A DNA stretch of 64,000 nt from JAJFFW01 sp038531315 (GCA_038531315.1 JBCBBT010000007.1:8778-72777); one strand, 5' to 3'; shown: positions 1-8,099, numbered from the stretch's first letter. The notes: generated from the letters alone by a model not told the origin. Program-made: numbers and translations.

Positions 1-97
1 CCGCGCGCGGACCGGACGATGACTGGAGTTCCAGATTTTGGCCGCATCGGGAAATTTTGTTCTTGCTTTGTTCTTTGCGGCGCGCTTTAGTCCGGCC

Positions 98-1252
98 ATG
101 GCACGCGCGACGCACCTGACCCTCACCCCTCGCCGCCTCCGCCCTGCCTCGGTCGAGGGGAGACCGCCTGAACGGGAAAAGGGGCGTGGCGCGTGCTCCA
201 ATCATTCAGGCCGCTATGAGCCTGAGCAGCGCGAGGATTTCGATGACGGCTGGGGGGACGGCTGCGGGGAGAGCGAAATCCTCGCGCCCCTCAAAACCGA
301 TGTCACGATCGAACATCCACGCAAGATCATTACGTCCAACAAGTCACCCTATGTCGGCTTTGATCGGTCGATAAATCCCTATCGCGGCTGCGAGCACGGC
401 TGCATCTATTGTTTTGCGCGCCCGACCCACGCCTATATGGGCCTGTCGGCGGGGCTTGATTTTGAAACTCAATTGTTCGCCAAACCATCTGCGCCGCAAT
501 TGCTGGAAAAAGAACTCTCAAGCCCCTCCTATCGCCCGCGCGTTGTGGCCATGGGGACGAATACCGATCCTTACCAGCCGATTGAACGCAAATTTCGCAT
601 TATGCGCGGCATACTGAGCGTCTTTGACCGCTTCAATCACCCCGTCACGATCCTGACGAAATCGGCGTTGATTGAGCGCGACCTTGATATTTTAGGGTCA
701 ATGGCGCGCCGTCATCTGACGCGCGCCATGGTTTCGATCACAACCCGCGACAAAACCCTCGCCCGCTCGATGGAGCCGCGAGCGTCAGCGCCGGCCAAGC
801 GCTTCGGAGCGATCAAAAAGCTTGTCGACGCGGGCGTCCAGACCGGCGTCATGACCGGCCCGATGATCCCGGGGCTGAACGATGACGAGATGGAAGCAAT
901 CCTTGAAGAAGCCGCGGGCCTGGGCGCGTCTTTCGCCGCCTATACGGTCATCCGGTTGCCGCTTGAGGTCTCGCCGCTGTTTCAGGAATGGCTTGAAGCC
1001 TATGCGCCCAATCGCGCGAAACGCATCATGCGTCACATCAGGGATAATAATGGCGGTCGCGATTACGATCCTCACTGGTCGCGGGGCGGCGAAATCAAGG
1101 CGCCCTACGCCAAACTGATATCACAGCGCTTTAATGCGGCGATCCATCGCTTCGGCCTGACCGAAGAGCGGCTTGCGATGGATCTCAGCCAGTTCAGGCC
1201 GCCCCCTGAGGCGACGCCGCAACTTTCGCTTTTTGACGAATCGGAGCGTTAA
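98..1252 (+). CDS. PA0069-family radical SAM protein (SplB-like)
   Basis: Radical SAM enzyme of the PA0069 / spore photoproduct lyase-like family; the substrate of this family is not established. With the ATG at 98 it is 384 residues. The [4Fe-4S]-binding CxxxCxxC motif is C98, C102 and C105, inside the family hallmark RSINPYRGCEHGCIYCFARP. A GTNTDPYQPIE stretch and the PMIPGLND segment follow, as expected in this family. The start is uncertain: the frame is open back to a TTG at 38, and neither codon has a strong ribosome binding site. The low-complexity first 25 residues suggest that translation could begin even later. It stands upstream of rnhB, 38 bases away on the same strand. Confidence 0.85.
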   Translation: MARATHLTLTPRRLRPASVEGRPPEREKGRGACSNHSGRYEPEQREDFDDGWGDGCGESEILAPLKTDVTIEHPRKIITSNKSPYVGFDRSINPYRGCEHGCIYCFARPTHAYMGLSAGLDFETQLFAKPSAPQLLEKELSSPSYRPRVVAMGTNTDPYQPIERKFRIMRGILSVFDRFNHPVTILTKSALIERDLDILGSMARRHLTRAMVSITTRDKTLARSMEPRASAPAKRFGAIKKLVDAGVQTGVMTGPMIPGLNDDEMEAILEEAAGLGASFAAYTVIRLPLEVSPLFQEWLEAYAPNRAKRIMRHIRDNNGGRDYDPHWSRGGEIKAPYAKLISQRFNAAIHRFGLTEERLAMDLSQFRPPPEATPQLSLFDESER

Positions 1253-1290
1253 TAAAAAGTTAATGCACATTCGCTGACACGCCTTGCAGC

Positions 1291-1935
1291 ATGGTTTTTA
1301 TGCCCCGATCGTCAACGCCGCCGCCCACCTTTGACCTTGAAGATCAGTTCGACGGTCCGGTCGCGGGCATCGACGAAGCCGGGCGCGGGCCATGGGCCGG
1401 TCCCGTTGTCGCCGCTGCGGTTATTTTAAACCCCCATTGCACACCGGCCGGATTGCGCGATTCCAAGAAGCTGACGGAAAAACGCCGCCGCCTCCTTGCG
1501 GCCGCCTTGTGGAAGACGGCCCGAATCGGCGTTGGCGTTGCGTCGGTGGAGGAGATCGACCGCATCAATGTCGCGCAGGCGACGTTGCTGGCCATGGCGC
1601 GCGCGGCCGCCGCATTGCCTTGCCCGCCGGGGGTTTGTCTTGTGGACGGCAATCTGAAACCGAAACTCCTTTGCCCGGCCTATACGGTGATCAAGGGCGA
1701 CGCGAAATCCTTGTCGATCGCCGCAGCGTCGATCATCGCCAAGACCACACGCGACCGCATGATGCGCGAGCTTGCCCGCGATTTCCCGCAATATGCGTGG
1801 GATTCCAACAAAGGCTATGGCGTCGCCGCTCATAAGGCCGCGATGGAATCCTTCGGCGTGACGCCCCATCACCGCCGCTCTTTCGCTCCGGTCCACAATA
1901 TATTGTATGCGGACTCTTCTGCGGACCTATGTTGA
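1291..1935 (+). CDS. rnhB: Ribonuclease HII
   Basis: Cytoplasmic RNase HII, which nicks RNA in RNA-DNA hybrids and starts removal of misincorporated ribonucleotides. The 214-residue length is normal. The acidic metal-binding start IDEAGRGPWAGPV places D28 and E29 in the active site. A central VDGN (D119) and the ASIIAKTTRDR block around residues 146-156 complete the family pattern, followed by NKGYG. It lies between the radical SAM gene and ccrM, on the same strand as both. In many alphaproteobacteria rnhB directly precedes ccrM, and the same order holds here, but a 130-base spacer with its own regulatory signals separates the two. Confidence 0.95.
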   Translation: MVFMPRSSTPPPTFDLEDQFDGPVAGIDEAGRGPWAGPVVAAAVILNPHCTPAGLRDSKKLTEKRRRLLAAALWKTARIGVGVASVEEIDRINVAQATLLAMARAAAALPCPPGVCLVDGNLKPKLLCPAYTVIKGDAKSLSIAAASIIAKTTRDRMMRELARDFPQYAWDSNKGYGVAAHKAAMESFGVTPHHRRSFAPVHNILYADSSADLC

Positions 1936-1949
1936 CGGGGCCCGATCCG

Positions 1950-2023
1950 TTAACCAATCTTAACAGATTGACTCAGAACGCCTTTTTCAGATTTTTTGCT
2001 TGACGGGAGTCGGCCGCCGACTC
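1950..2023 (+). promoter_or_regulatory. ccrM upstream region: CtrA-like box and three GANTC sites
   Basis: TTAACCAATCTTAA at 1950-1963 resembles the CtrA consensus TTAA-N7-TTAA but with six bases between the half sites; its first half is close to the TTAACCAT half-site. Three GANTC sites follow: GACTC at 1970-1974, GAGTC at 2007-2011 and GACTC at 2019-2023. The last two form an inverted repeat, GAGTCGG and CCGACTC around three bases. In Caulobacter ccrM is known to be CtrA-driven with GANTC sites in its leader, so the arrangement fits. The ribosome binding site GGAGG is at 2057-2061, before the ATG at 2069. Confidence 0.6.
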
Positions 2024-2068
2024 ACACTGCGTCCCCGTTTGACGATCAATTAGTCTGGAGGCGGATTA

Positions 2069-3199
2069 ATGGCGCGGCGCAAGAAACTGACGGCGGCGGA
2101 ATTCGCCAAAGCCCGCAACACAATTGTCGAAGGCGACTGCCTCGATGCGCTTTCGCGGATGCCGGACGCGAGCGTCGATCTCATTTTCGCCGATCCGCCT
2201 TATAACCTTCAGCTCGGCGGCGATTTATCGCGCCCGGACAACAGCCGCGTCGACGGCGTCGACGATGCGTGGGACAAGTTTGACTCGTTTGCCGCCTATG
2301 ACGCGTTCACGCGCGCATGGCTGAAAGAGGCGCGCCGTATTCTGAGACCGGACGGCGCCATTTGGGTGATCGGCTCCTATCACAACATTTTCAGGGTCGG
2401 CGCCGCCATTCAGGATGAGGATTTCTGGATCCTGAATGACGTGATCTGGAACAAAACCAATCCGATGCCGAATTTTCGCGGCACCCGTTTCACCAACGCC
2501 CATGAGACTTTGATTTGGGCGGCGCGCTCGAAAGACGCGCGTTACACGTTCAATTACACAGCGCTGAAAACCGCCAATGACGATCTGCAAATGCGTTCCG
2601 ATTGGTCGTTACCGATCTGCACCGGCAATGAACGCCTGAAAGGCGCCGGCGGCGCAAAAGCCCATCCCACCCAAAAGCCGGAAGCCCTGCTCTATCGGGT
2701 CCTGATCGCCGCGACCAATCCGGGCGACCTTGTCCTTGACCCGTTTTTTGGCTCAGGCACGACGGGAGCCGTCGCAAAAATGCTCGGTCGCGATTTCATC
2801 GGCATTGAGCGCGATAAAACCTACATCGCCGCGGCCCGCAAACGCATCGCCAAAGTGAAAACAGGCGATAGCGAGCATCTCAAAATCACGCCGTCAAAAC
2901 GCCAGGCCCCGCGCGTGCCCTTTGGCGCCGTTGTCGAGCAAGGCCTGTTACATCCGGGCGCCAAGCTTTCCGCAAAGCGCGGCGCGCGGACCTTCACGGC
3001 GCGGGTGCGCGCCGACGGCTCTGTTGTCGCCAAAGACAAGGACGGCAACAACGTCCAGGGATCCATCCATAAAATCGGCGCCCATGTGCAACAAGCCGAA
3101 GCCTGCAACGGCTGGACATTCTGGCACTATGAAGAGAAGACGGGGCTGAAGCCGATCGATTTCCTGCGCGAAAAGATGCGCGCAAAAATGGCGAAATAA
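2069..3199 (+). CDS. ccrM: Cell-cycle adenine DNA methyltransferase CcrM (GANTC)
   Basis: Beta-class adenine-N6 methyltransferase of the CcrM family, which methylates the A of GANTC and links replication to cell-cycle transcription in alphaproteobacteria. It is 376 residues. The catalytic DPPY is at 42-45, followed by NLQL. The SAM-binding DPFFGSGTTG lies near residue 230, giving the beta-class motif order. The last 90 residues form the C-terminal RAMA-type DNA-recognition domain, with W and H-rich blocks such as NGWTFWHYE. The ATG is fixed by a good GGAGG eight bases upstream. It is convergent with nuoD, 44 bases away. Specificity for GANTC is inferred from the family. Confidence 0.93.
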   Translation: MARRKKLTAAEFAKARNTIVEGDCLDALSRMPDASVDLIFADPPYNLQLGGDLSRPDNSRVDGVDDAWDKFDSFAAYDAFTRAWLKEARRILRPDGAIWVIGSYHNIFRVGAAIQDEDFWILNDVIWNKTNPMPNFRGTRFTNAHETLIWAARSKDARYTFNYTALKTANDDLQMRSDWSLPICTGNERLKGAGGAKAHPTQKPEALLYRVLIAATNPGDLVLDPFFGSGTTGAVAKMLGRDFIGIERDKTYIAAARKRIAKVKTGDSEHLKITPSKRQAPRVPFGAVVEQGLLHPGAKLSAKRGARTFTARVRADGSVVAKDKDGNNVQGSIHKIGAHVQQAEACNGWTFWHYEEKTGLKPIDFLREKMRAKMAK

Positions 3200-3243
3200 C
3201 CTGAGCCATTGAGATCGTCACAATCGCTACAGCGCCGTCAGTG

Positions 3244-4473
3244 CTAGCGATCAATCTCGCCGAAAACGATATCAAGCGAGCCGATGATTGCAGACACATC
3301 CGCCAGCATATGCCCGCGGTTCATCCAGTCCATGGCCTGAAGATGGGCGTAACCGGGCGCGCGAATTTTGCAGCGGTAAGGTTTGTTGCTGCCGTCGGAG
3401 ACAAGATAAACGCCAAACTCGCCTTTCGGCGCTTCCACTGCTGCGTAAATCTCGCCGGCCGGAACGTGAAAACCTTCCGTATAGAGCTTGAAGTGATGGA
3501 TTAATGCTTCCATCGAGCCCTTCATTTTTTCACGGCGCGGCGGCGCAACCTTGCCGTCGGCCGACATGACCGGGCCCGGTCCTTCTTCGCGGATTTTGGC
3601 GATGGCCTGTTTCATGATTGAGATCGACTGTTTCATCTCTTCCATGCGGCATAGATAGCGGTCATAGCAGTCGCCATTTTTGCCGAGCGGCACGTCGAAC
3701 TCATATTCCGCATAAGTCTCATAAGGCTGTGATTTCCTGAGGTCCCAGGCGATGCCGGACCCGCGCACCATGACGCCGGAAAAACCCCAGGCGAACGCGT
3801 CCTCCTGCAAGACAACGCCGATATTGACATTGCGCTGTTTGAAAATGCGGTTGTCCGTGATCAAGGTTTCGATGTCGTCCATCACCTGCTGGAAGCCATC
3901 GCACCAATTGTCGATGTCATTGATCAATTCTTCAGGCAGGTCCTGATGGACGCCGCCGACGCGAAAATAGGCCGCGTGCATGCGGCTGCCGGAGGCGCGC
4001 TCATAGAACACCATGAGTTTTTCGCGTTCTTCAAAGCCCCAGAGCGGCGGGGTCAGCGCGCCGACATCCATGGCCTGTGTGGTGACATTCAGAAAATGCG
4101 ACAGGAGGCGGCCGATTTCGCAAAACAGAACCCGGATGTGCTGGGCGCGGCGCGGGACCTCAATGCCAAGAAGGCGCTCTGCCGCCAGACAAAACGCATG
4201 TTCCTGGTTCATCGGCGCGACATAATCGAGGCGATCGAAATACGGGATCGCCTGAAGATAGGTTTTGTACTCGATCAGCTTTTCCGTCCCGCGATGCAGC
4301 AGGCCGATATGCGGGTCCACCCGCTCGACCACTTCGCCATCCAGTTCAAGAACAAGGCGCAAAACGCCGTGCGCGGCGGGATGTTGCGGGCCGAAGTTGA
4401 TGGTAAAATTCCGCTCCGACGAGGCGTCAGAGGGTGAGTCGGTAATTTCAATTACGCGGGTTCCGTCGGCCAT
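3244..4473 (-). CDS. nuoD: NADH-quinone oxidoreductase subunit D
   Basis: 49-kDa-type subunit of respiratory complex I, in the peripheral arm beside the quinone site. At 409 residues it is full length, with GPQHPAAHGVLRL near residue 28, HIGLLHRGTEKL, and the C-terminal DIVFGEIDR ending characteristic of NuoD. It is not fused to NuoC. The start lies one base after the stop of the GFA-family gene, so translation is probably coupled. It is the last gene of this operon: the next gene is ccrM on the opposite strand, so nuoE and later subunits are not here. Confidence 0.97.
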   Translation of the reverse strand: MADGTRVIEITDSPSDASSERNFTINFGPQHPAAHGVLRLVLELDGEVVERVDPHIGLLHRGTEKLIEYKTYLQAIPYFDRLDYVAPMNQEHAFCLAAERLLGIEVPRRAQHIRVLFCEIGRLLSHFLNVTTQAMDVGALTPPLWGFEEREKLMVFYERASGSRMHAAYFRVGGVHQDLPEELINDIDNWCDGFQQVMDDIETLITDNRIFKQRNVNIGVVLQEDAFAWGFSGVMVRGSGIAWDLRKSQPYETYAEYEFDVPLGKNGDCYDRYLCRMEEMKQSISIMKQAIAKIREEGPGPVMSADGKVAPPRREKMKGSMEALIHHFKLYTEGFHVPAGEIYAAVEAPKGEFGVYLVSDGSNKPYRCKIRAPGYAHLQAMDWMNRGHMLADVSAIIGSLDIVFGEIDR

Positions 4474-4474
4474 A

Positions 4475-4912
4475 CTAAGAAGCGCTCTCTCCGCTCGCGA
4501 ACGCCGCCATCACCTCAGCGCCGGTCATCTTTGTCGTGACCTGGCTGAAATCGTAATAAGACGGCTTTTCATCTACAAAAATTTCAACAGTCAGTTTCGC
4601 GTCGGCGTCATCGTCGAGCGCGCCGGCGATAACGGTGTAAAGACCGCCGTCTTTTAACTGGTAGAAAAGGTTCGATCCGCAGACCTTGCAGAACTGGCGT
4701 TCCGCCCACTCGGACGACGCATATGTCGTCAGGCTCTCGGGATTGTCGATCGTCGGCGGGCCGTCCAGGGTCACGCCAAGAAGCGGTCCGCCGACGAGGC
4801 GCCGGCACATACTGCAATGGCAGGCGTCAACATGGACGCCGTCATTATGGGGCTTCGGCGTACAGGTGAACGCCACAGCGCCGCACAGACATCTGCCGGA
4901 ACGCGCGCTCAT
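4475..4912 (-). CDS. GFA-family zinc protein inserted in nuo operon
   Basis: 145-residue protein of the GFA (glutathione-dependent formaldehyde-activating, CENP-V-like) fold. Visible zinc ligands are the N-terminal CLCGAV, the ACHCSMCRR block and FCKVCGSNLFY. Members are often misnamed formaldehyde-activating enzymes; the real substrate is usually unknown and I do not assign one. Its ATG overlaps the nuoC stop (ATGA, 4909-4912) and its stop is one base before the nuoD start, so it is translated as part of the operon between nuoC and nuoD. Complex I has no known GFA-family subunit. A redox or metal-handling role linked to complex I is only a guess from position. Confidence 0.85.
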   Translation of the reverse strand: MSARSGRCLCGAVAFTCTPKPHNDGVHVDACHCSMCRRLVGGPLLGVTLDGPPTIDNPESLTTYASSEWAERQFCKVCGSNLFYQLKDGGLYTVIAGALDDDADAKLTVEIFVDEKPSYYDFSQVTTKMTGAEVMAAFASGESAS

Positions 4913-5520
4913 GCGCCGTCACCTTCGGCTTTTTCATCGCCCGGAATGACGTATTGAGCGCCTTCCCACGGGCTCAGATAATCAAAATTACGATACTCCT
5001 GAACCAGCGAAACCGGTTCATAGACAACCCGCTTTTCCTGATCATCGTACCGCACTTCCTGATAACCGGTCAGTGGGAAATCCTTGCGCAGCGGAAAACC
5101 TTCAAATCCATAATCCGTCAACAGACGGCGCATATCCGGATGATCCGAAAATACAATACCATACATGTCAAACGTCTCGCGCTCGAACCAGTTGGCGCAC
5201 GGATAAACGTCGATGACGGAGGGGGCGGTTTCATCCTCGCCGACAGCAATCTTAACCCGAACACGCAAGTTATTGTGCAACGACAAGAGATGATAGACCA
5301 CATCAAAGCGCTTTAGGCGTTCGGGATAATCAACCCCGCACAAATCGACCAGCTGAACAAATTTGCACACCGAATTATCGCGCAGGAATTTCAGCACCGG
5401 GACAATCCTGTCGGCGCGCGCTTCGACGGTTAGCTCACCATGCGAAATAGAGGCCTGCCGCACATCGTTTTCAAGCGACGCCGTGATATGATCGGCGAGT
5501 TCTTTCAGGTCTTCAGACAT
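4909..5520 (-). CDS. nuoC: NADH-quinone oxidoreductase subunit C
   Basis: 30-kDa-type subunit of the complex I peripheral arm, 203 residues. The signature block runs from NWFERETFDMYGI through PDMRRLLTDYGFEG to PLRKDFPLTGY, the classic complex I 30-kDa motif. It ends in an acidic tail. The start overlaps the end of the upstream small membrane ORF by eight bases and its stop overlaps the GFA-family start by four, so the whole run is tightly coupled. The length and the separate nuoD are usual for alphaproteobacteria. Confidence 0.97.
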   Translation of the reverse strand: MSEDLKELADHITASLENDVRQASISHGELTVEARADRIVPVLKFLRDNSVCKFVQLVDLCGVDYPERLKRFDVVYHLLSLHNNLRVRVKIAVGEDETAPSVIDVYPCANWFERETFDMYGIVFSDHPDMRRLLTDYGFEGFPLRKDFPLTGYQEVRYDDQEKRVVYEPVSLVQEYRNFDYLSPWEGAQYVIPGDEKAEGDGA

Positions 5521-5761
5521 TCGATTGGTCTTTTTCGAGCTTACGGGCCTTGGTCGCGCGAAGATGCGGCCGGAGGATGCGCCAGGTCAGCAATGGGACC
5601 GACGCCACGATTAACGCATCAACGAGCATCATGGTGGGCGCCGACGCCGCGAGGAACTGATGAGCGGCCATCAACAAAAGTACGGTCGGCGCAACCGCGA
5701 TCAAGAGCTCATTCAGATGGAGCGTATTGTGCGGTCCCGGCCTTGGCGTATCGCTCCGCAT
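5513..5761 (-). CDS. Small two-TM membrane protein between nuoB and nuoC
   Basis: 82-residue ORF starting at the ATG at 5761, two bases after the nuoB stop, and ending eight bases inside nuoC. A longer reading of the frame, back to about 5938, lies inside nuoB and looks like shadow. Two hydrophobic helices are visible: LLIAVAPTVLLLMAAHQFLA near residues 18-37 and MMLVDALIVASVPLLTWRIL near 43-62. A basic C-terminus (RPHLRATKARK) follows, suggesting it faces the cytoplasm. I do not recognise a family. The frame is maintained and the junctions on both sides fit translational coupling, so it is likely expressed with complex I. It could be an accessory or assembly protein; that is inference from position only. 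Confidence 0.7.
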   Translation of the reverse strand: MRSDTPRPGPHNTLHLNELLIAVAPTVLLLMAAHQFLAASAPTMMLVDALIVASVPLLTWRILRPHLRATKARKLEKDQSNV

Positions 5762-5763
5762 CT

Positions 5764-6351
5764 CTATCGCACAATGCTCCCTTCGCGCCGGATTTTTTTC
5801 TGCAGTTGCAAGATGCCGTAAACAAGCGCTTCGGCGGTCGGCGGGCATCCGGGCACATAAATATCGACAGGGACGATCCGGTCGCAGCCGCGCACGACAG
5901 CGTATGAATAGTGGTAATACCCCCCGCCATTGGCGCACGAGCCCATTGAAATCACGTAACGCGGGTTCGGCATCTGGTCATAGACCTTGCGGAGCGCCGG
6001 CGCCATTTTATTGGTTAGCGTCCCCGCGACGATCATTACGTCTGATTGGCGCGGACTAGCGCGCGGCGCCACGCCAAACCGTTCCAGATCATATCGCGGC
6101 ATTGACGCTTGCATCATCTCAACGGCGCAACAGGCGAGCCCGAACGTCATCCACATGAGCGAGCCGGTCCGCGCCCAGTTAATCAACGCATCGGCGGGCG
6201 CTGTAAAAAATCCGCGGTCCGCAAGTTGATCGGAAAGCTCAGAGTAGAAAGGGTCTTTCGCGTCGGCCCGATAGACAGGCCCGCTGCTATCGAGCGTCTG
6301 ATCGATACGAGCGGGATCGGCTGGCCCCGATTTGATCTCGTCTAGCGCCAT
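5764..6351 (-). CDS. nuoB: NADH-quinone oxidoreductase subunit B
   Basis: PSST-type subunit that carries iron-sulphur cluster N2 of complex I. With the ATG at 6351 it is 195 residues. Cluster ligands are C74 and C75 (GLACCAVEMM), C139 (GSCANGGG) and C169 (VPGCPP). I chose 6351 rather than the ATG at 6372 because AAGGAG lies seven bases upstream of it; this gives a ten-base overlap with nuoA. The N-terminal 40 residues are variable as is usual. Confidence 0.96.
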   Translation of the reverse strand: MALDEIKSGPADPARIDQTLDSSGPVYRADAKDPFYSELSDQLADRGFFTAPADALINWARTGSLMWMTFGLACCAVEMMQASMPRYDLERFGVAPRASPRQSDVMIVAGTLTNKMAPALRKVYDQMPNPRYVISMGSCANGGGYYHYSYAVVRGCDRIVPVDIYVPGCPPTAEALVYGILQLQKKIRREGSIVR

Positions 6352-6737
6352 TCGAGCGCTCCTTTTTTCCACTCGTAAAGGAAGCCGATTGCGAAGACCG
6401 CGAGGAAAACGAACATCGACCAGAAAGCGTAAATCTGAAAGCCGCGATCGGTCCCAAGCTCCGGATTAAAAAGCGTCACCGCCCAGGGGAAGAGAAACGC
6501 AACGTCCAGATCAACAATGATAAAGAGGATCGCGACGATATAGAACTGGACGTCAAACTTCATGCGCGCGTCGTCAAACGCATTGAAGCCGCATTCGTAG
6601 ATCGAATTTTTTTCCGGATCGGGGTCGGCGGGCGCAATCACGATCGGCAGCAACAGGAAGGCGAGCGACAGGGCGACCGCGATTCCTAAGAAAACGAGAA
6701 TAGGTAAATAGTCGAGGAGAAAGTCGGCCGTAGCCAT
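6342..6737 (-). CDS. nuoA: NADH-quinone oxidoreductase subunit A
   Basis: Small membrane subunit of complex I, 131 residues with three predicted helices: about residues 9-33, 68-90 and 100-120. The conserved loop with EKNSIYECGF and the FDVQFYIVAILFIIVDLDV segment identify it. It is the first gene of the operon; the 142 bases upstream (6738-6879) must hold the promoter, though I could not pick convincing -35/-10 boxes. The next gene upstream on this strand is a small XRE regulator. Confidence 0.96.
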   Translation of the reverse strand: MATADFLLDYLPILVFLGIAVALSLAFLLLPIVIAPADPDPEKNSIYECGFNAFDDARMKFDVQFYIVAILFIIVDLDVAFLFPWAVTLFNPELGTDRGFQIYAFWSMFVFLAVFAIGFLYEWKKGALEWR

Positions 6738-6879
6738 AAGTGCGACCTTTGCTCTGCGCGGCGCGCTGAAACGCCCCTTTTCGGCGCGAACGTAAGCAGT
6801 TGCGAGGACGGGCGCAACGGGTTTCCGTGTCGCATTTTTCGGCCCAGATCGGCGTTCTGGCGCGCCCGAGGAGCGGTCG

Positions 6880-7125
6880 TTAGCCTCGGTCTTCAGACAT
6901 ATAATATTCGCCCACGCTCGCCACGAAATCGCGCGGATCGAAATTGAGGACGCGCGCGATTTTCTGAATGATGGATAGGTTCAGTGGGGCGAGCCCGGAT
7001 TCGAAATCCTCAATTGTCGCGACATCGACGTCGATGGCGGCTGCAAGCGCATCAATCGAACAATTCTCCGCCCGGCGGAGATGACCCAGGACCTTACCGG
7101 CAAAGCCGTCAATATTAGGGATCAT
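6880..7125 (-). CDS. Small XRE-family helix-turn-helix protein
   Basis: 81-residue protein that is almost entirely one XRE/Cro-type helix-turn-helix domain: GKVLGHLRRAENCSIDALAAA followed by VDVATIEDFESGLAPLNL and the third-helix region IIQKIARVLNFDPRDF. The sequence is divergent in the recognition helix, with acidic residues, so it may bind protein or an unusual site. It ends in an acidic tail. It lies upstream of nuoA on the same strand and is divergent from a second XRE gene at 7456 across an AT-rich spacer. Target unknown; autoregulation or control of the neighbour is a guess. Confidence 0.75.
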   Translation of the reverse strand: MIPNIDGFAGKVLGHLRRAENCSIDALAAAIDVDVATIEDFESGLAPLNLSIIQKIARVLNFDPRDFVASVGEYYMSEDRG

Positions 7126-7455
7126 AAAATTTAGCCTAAAAGGGCCGGTTGAATATTGAGAAACATCGCAACTCTCCTTCAGCGAGATTTTTCGACGATA
7201 TTTTCAATTTAAAATTGGGTCAATATCTTAAAATGCGGTTTTTTCTTGGCGAAACCCGGATTACCCGTGCCACCTCGCCGCTTAGAGGCACAACTTATAA
7301 TTGTAATTATCATAGAGCGCTATATTAAATTGTATTTTACTTAAATAATGCGTTTTTACCGTCCTGATCATGGATTTTTCAATCATTGTTAGGGTAAGAA
7401 TAGCGCCGAGCGCGCCAGTGGGGCGCAGCGCAGCGCGGACGTCAGGCCGCAATTT
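7126..7455. promoter_or_regulatory. AT-rich divergent regulatory region between two XRE genes
   Basis: 330 bases without a gene, strikingly AT-rich compared with the neighbours, especially 7190-7390. Two clean dyads stand out: CAATTTAAAATTG at 7205-7217 and ATAATTGTAATTAT at 7297-7310. They are candidate operators for the flanking XRE regulators or part of their promoters. No ORF or RNA gene is evident here. Confidence 0.5.
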
Positions 7456-7890
7456 ATGTCGAGCCAGTCGAAGGCTTTGTTTTCAATGTCTGATCAATTT
7501 CCGGAAGCCGATGATTCCATTGACGTTGAATTGGGTAAGCGTCTGAAGGCGCTCCGCGTCCAGTCCGGCAAAACTCAAGCGGATATCGCCGCCGTCCTCG
7601 GCGTCAGCCCCCAGCAATATCAAAAATACGAAAAGGGCTCGTCTAAATGCAGCCTTGAGAGCCTTGTGCGACTGGCGGCCCATTACAAGCAACCGGTAGC
7701 GAGCTTGCTGCCGGACAGCCTTGGCGCGAAATCTGGCATGAGCGAAAGCGAAGACGCGTTCGTCGCGCCCGGCGCAGCGGTCGCCGACGAAGCCCACCTG
7801 ATCGCGGAAGTGACAGCGCTTTTTATTCGCATCGGCTCGAAAGAAACCCGCCGAAAGCTGATCGCGCTCCTGAGTGAAATCTCTCAATAA
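7456..7890 (+). CDS. XRE-family transcriptional regulator
   Basis: 144-residue regulator with an N-terminal XRE helix-turn-helix at about residues 26-84: LGKRLKALRVQSGKTQADIAAVLGVS followed by PQQYQKYEKGSS. The C-terminal 50 residues (EAHLIAEVTALFIRIGSKETRRKLIALL) look like a small helical dimerisation segment. This layout is common among alphaproteobacterial regulators of unknown target. Either ATG 7456 or ATG 7486 (MSDQF) could be the start; neither has a strong ribosome binding site. It is divergent from the small XRE gene at 7125. Intrinsic terminator-like hairpins follow at 8065-8128. Confidence 0.85.
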   Translation: MSSQSKALFSMSDQFPEADDSIDVELGKRLKALRVQSGKTQADIAAVLGVSPQQYQKYEKGSSKCSLESLVRLAAHYKQPVASLLPDSLGAKSGMSESEDAFVAPGAAVADEAHLIAEVTALFIRIGSKETRRKLIALLSEISQ

Positions 7891-8064
7891 GCCTCCCAGT
7901 TCATTATAAGCAGCGCAGTTCCTTTGCGGCGCTGGCGTGTCGGTGAGTTTGGCGACCAGCGCCGAAAATGCCGGACCGACTGAGCGCCAGCGCCAACGCC
8001 ACCGCAACCGCAACCGCCAAAGCTAACGATCGCTCCCGATGTCGACTGGCGTCGCCGCTTGATC

Positions 8065-8092
8065 AGCACTGATCCGTAAACGGATGAGTGCT
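8065..8092. other. Long near-perfect hairpin
   Basis: AGCACT-G-ATCCG, loop TAAA, CGGAT-G-AGTGCT: an 11-base-pair stem interrupted by one G-G mismatch. It lies between the XRE gene end at 7890 and the terminator-like hairpin at 8100. It could be part of the transcript end, a small-RNA stem or a protein-binding dyad. The 122 bases before it carry no feature I can support. Confidence 0.4.
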
Positions 8093-8099
8093 CAATCGG

